Below are positions 63,088 through 64,000 of a stretch of DNA of 64,000 bases, piece after piece (positions within the stretch are counted from its first letter, which is position 1; each line of letters opens with the position of its first letter). Source of the stretch: CAVPGP01 sp963704025 (GTDB lineage: Bacteria > Actinomycetota > Thermoleophilia > Gaiellales > Gaiellaceae). The stretch lies in NCBI GenBank assembly GCA_963704025.1, contig CAVPGP010000001.1, forward strand, positions 806,001-870,000. The letters run 5' to 3'. The translations under genes were made by a program, and so were the position numbers. The notes under the pieces were generated by a model. That model was not told where the DNA came from and made no database searches. It saw nothing but the letters and a program-made list of their open reading frames with translations.

Positions 63088-64000
63088 GGGTCTGTCCGAA
63101 ACTTTGTGTAACTGGTGTGGCCTGAGCGCTGTCGGCTGAGCGCCGGCGGCAGAGGGAGCACGCTGATGACACAGCAGGATCGTAGTGATGTGGCGGGCGA
63201 GCGTCTGCGTGGGGAGCTCGTTGCGGCGGCGGCGCCGGGGTCGATGCGCGTGTGGGCCGAGGAGCTGGTCGCTCGTGCACGCGAGGACGGGATCGCGCTG
63301 ACCGGCGTGGGTGGCCTTCTCACGGACCTGATGCGGTACGTCCTGCAGACCGGGCTCGAGGTGGAGATGGCGGAGCATCTCGGCTACGAGCGGGGGCAAG
63401 CGCCGCCGGGCGGCGCCGGCAACGCGCGCAACGGCGCCTACGACAAGACGGTGACGACCGAGATCGGCGAGGTCGAGTTGCGCGTCCCGCGCGACCGGCA
63501 AGCCACGTTCGAGCCGACGGTGGTGCCGAAGTACCAGCGGCGCCTGGACGGGTTGGCCGGCAACGTGATCTCCCTGTACGCGAAAGGGCTGACGGCGGGC
63601 GACATCCAGCAGCACCTGCTCGAGATCTACGGGACCGAGGTCTCCAGGGAGACGATCTCGAAGATCACCGATCAGATCGTCGACGAGATGGTTGCCTGGC
63701 AGAGCCGACCGCTCGACCCGCTCTACGCCGTGTTGCTGATCGACTGTCTGGTGATCAAGGTGCGCGGCGCGCAGGTCGCCAACCGGCCCGTCTACGTCGC
63801 GATCGGGGTCAACCTGGAGGGCGAGCGCGACGTCTTGGGCCTCTGGATCGGGCCCGTGGGCGGCGAGGGCGCGAAGCAGTGGGCGACGATGCTGACCGAG
63901 CTGCGCAACCGCGGCTTGCAGGACGCGCTGATCGTCTGCTGCGACGGACTGAAGGGGCTGCCAGATTCGATCCGGCTCACCTGGCCGCAGGCGATCGTGC
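63088..64000 (+). mobile_element. IS256-family (Mutator-type) insertion sequence, left part only
   Basis: The left end is placed at GGGTCTGTCCGAAACTTTGT, starting at 63088, which looks like the terminal repeat of IS256-family elements. The transposase gene starts 78 nt inside. The right end and any target duplication lie beyond the window. Insertion is 43 nt past the stop of the preceding gene. Confidence 0.85.
63166..64000 (+). CDS. IS256-family transposase, 3' end beyond window
   Basis: At least 278 aa are seen. ATG 63166 follows AGGGAG. Family features: EMAEHLGYERGQAPPGGAGN, ARNGAYDKTVTTEIGEVELR, VPRDRQATFEPTVVPKYQRR, ISLYAKGLTAGDIQQHLLEI, SRETISKITDQIVDEM. The first catalytic Asp of the DDE triad should be in YAVLLIDCLVIKVR, and the second in ALIVCCDGLKGLPDSI. 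No frame break so far, so the element may still be active. Its frame has the same base style as the host. Confidence 0.92.
   Translation, partial: MTQQDRSDVAGERLRGELVAAAAPGSMRVWAEELVARAREDGIALTGVGGLLTDLMRYVLQTGLEVEMAEHLGYERGQAPPGGAGNARNGAYDKTVTTEIGEVELRVPRDRQATFEPTVVPKYQRRLDGLAGNVISLYAKGLTAGDIQQHLLEIYGTEVSRETISKITDQIVDEMVAWQSRPLDPLYAVLLIDCLVIKVRGAQVANRPVYVAIGVNLEGERDVLGLWIGPVGGEGAKQWATMLTELRNRGLQDALIVCCDGLKGLPDSIRLTWPQAIV

Noticed and set aside
63048..63090. Possible 3' remnant of a minus-strand gene (ending LPESDEVEPSLI, stop) cut by the insertion sequence
   Set aside because: Only about a dozen codons remain, too few to support a gene; left as a note.
1..64000. tRNA, rRNA genes and CRISPR arrays
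   Set aside because: Looked for in the intergenic gaps; no cloverleaf-like segment, rRNA stretch or regular short repeat array was seen.

Overview
The window is about 70% GC, uses GTG and TTG starts freely, and packs genes with 4-nt start/stop overlaps. Gene content (full nuoA-N operon, pdh E1a/E1b/E2 with lipB and lipA, a CIRCE-controlled groES-groEL, and an ArsR regulator of a kind known in actinobacteria) points to a high-GC actinobacterium. Class Thermoleophilia is my best guess, but that is inference from style, not from a marker gene. No rRNA, tRNA or CRISPR array was seen.

Left third (1-21123, all minus strand): one tightly coupled operon of unknown function. In transcription order it holds a 44-aa ORF, a 229-aa protein, a giant protein of about 3,320 aa that carries what I recognise as a DUF6603-type domain, a 668-aa protein, a 349-aa protein, a 1,273-aa protein, and a sortilin/BNR-type beta-propeller that runs off the left edge. 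Almost every junction is an ATGA or GTGA overlap. This is the best candidate for an undescribed system. The giant gene is broken by ten frame changes, all explained by single inserted bases.

Middle (21.5-48.2 kb): mixed single genes and small operons. These are a collagen-like plus lamin-tail secreted protein, YgfZ, a molybdopterin oxidoreductase, a small His/Asp repeat protein, GroEL/GroES, NUDIX and ASCH proteins, an ArsR regulator with an internal amber codon, a YVTN propeller and a zinc-ribbon protein. They are followed by pyruvate (or 2-oxoacid) dehydrogenase E1a-E1b-E2, a broken phosphotransferase, LipB, a cupin and LipA; the lipoate genes supply the cofactor of the adjacent E2. Next come two large secreted propeller proteins (one badly frame-broken) bracketed by two paralogous small secreted proteins, then fumarase, a ferredoxin-NADP reductase and an A-type Fe-S carrier.

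Right (48.3-62.4 kb): a complete 14-gene complex I operon nuoA-N, plus strand, intact throughout; only the nuoM start codon is unclear. After it lie one hypothetical gene and the left end of an IS256-family insertion sequence that continues past the right edge.

Two cross-cutting signals stand out. First, at least twelve genes have a TAnnnT box 6-9 nt before the start codon, as expected for leaderless mRNAs; in one place two divergent boxes overlap. Second, nearly all broken frames can be repaired by removing single inserted bases, with no internal stops, so sequencing or assembly insertion error is the leading explanation.
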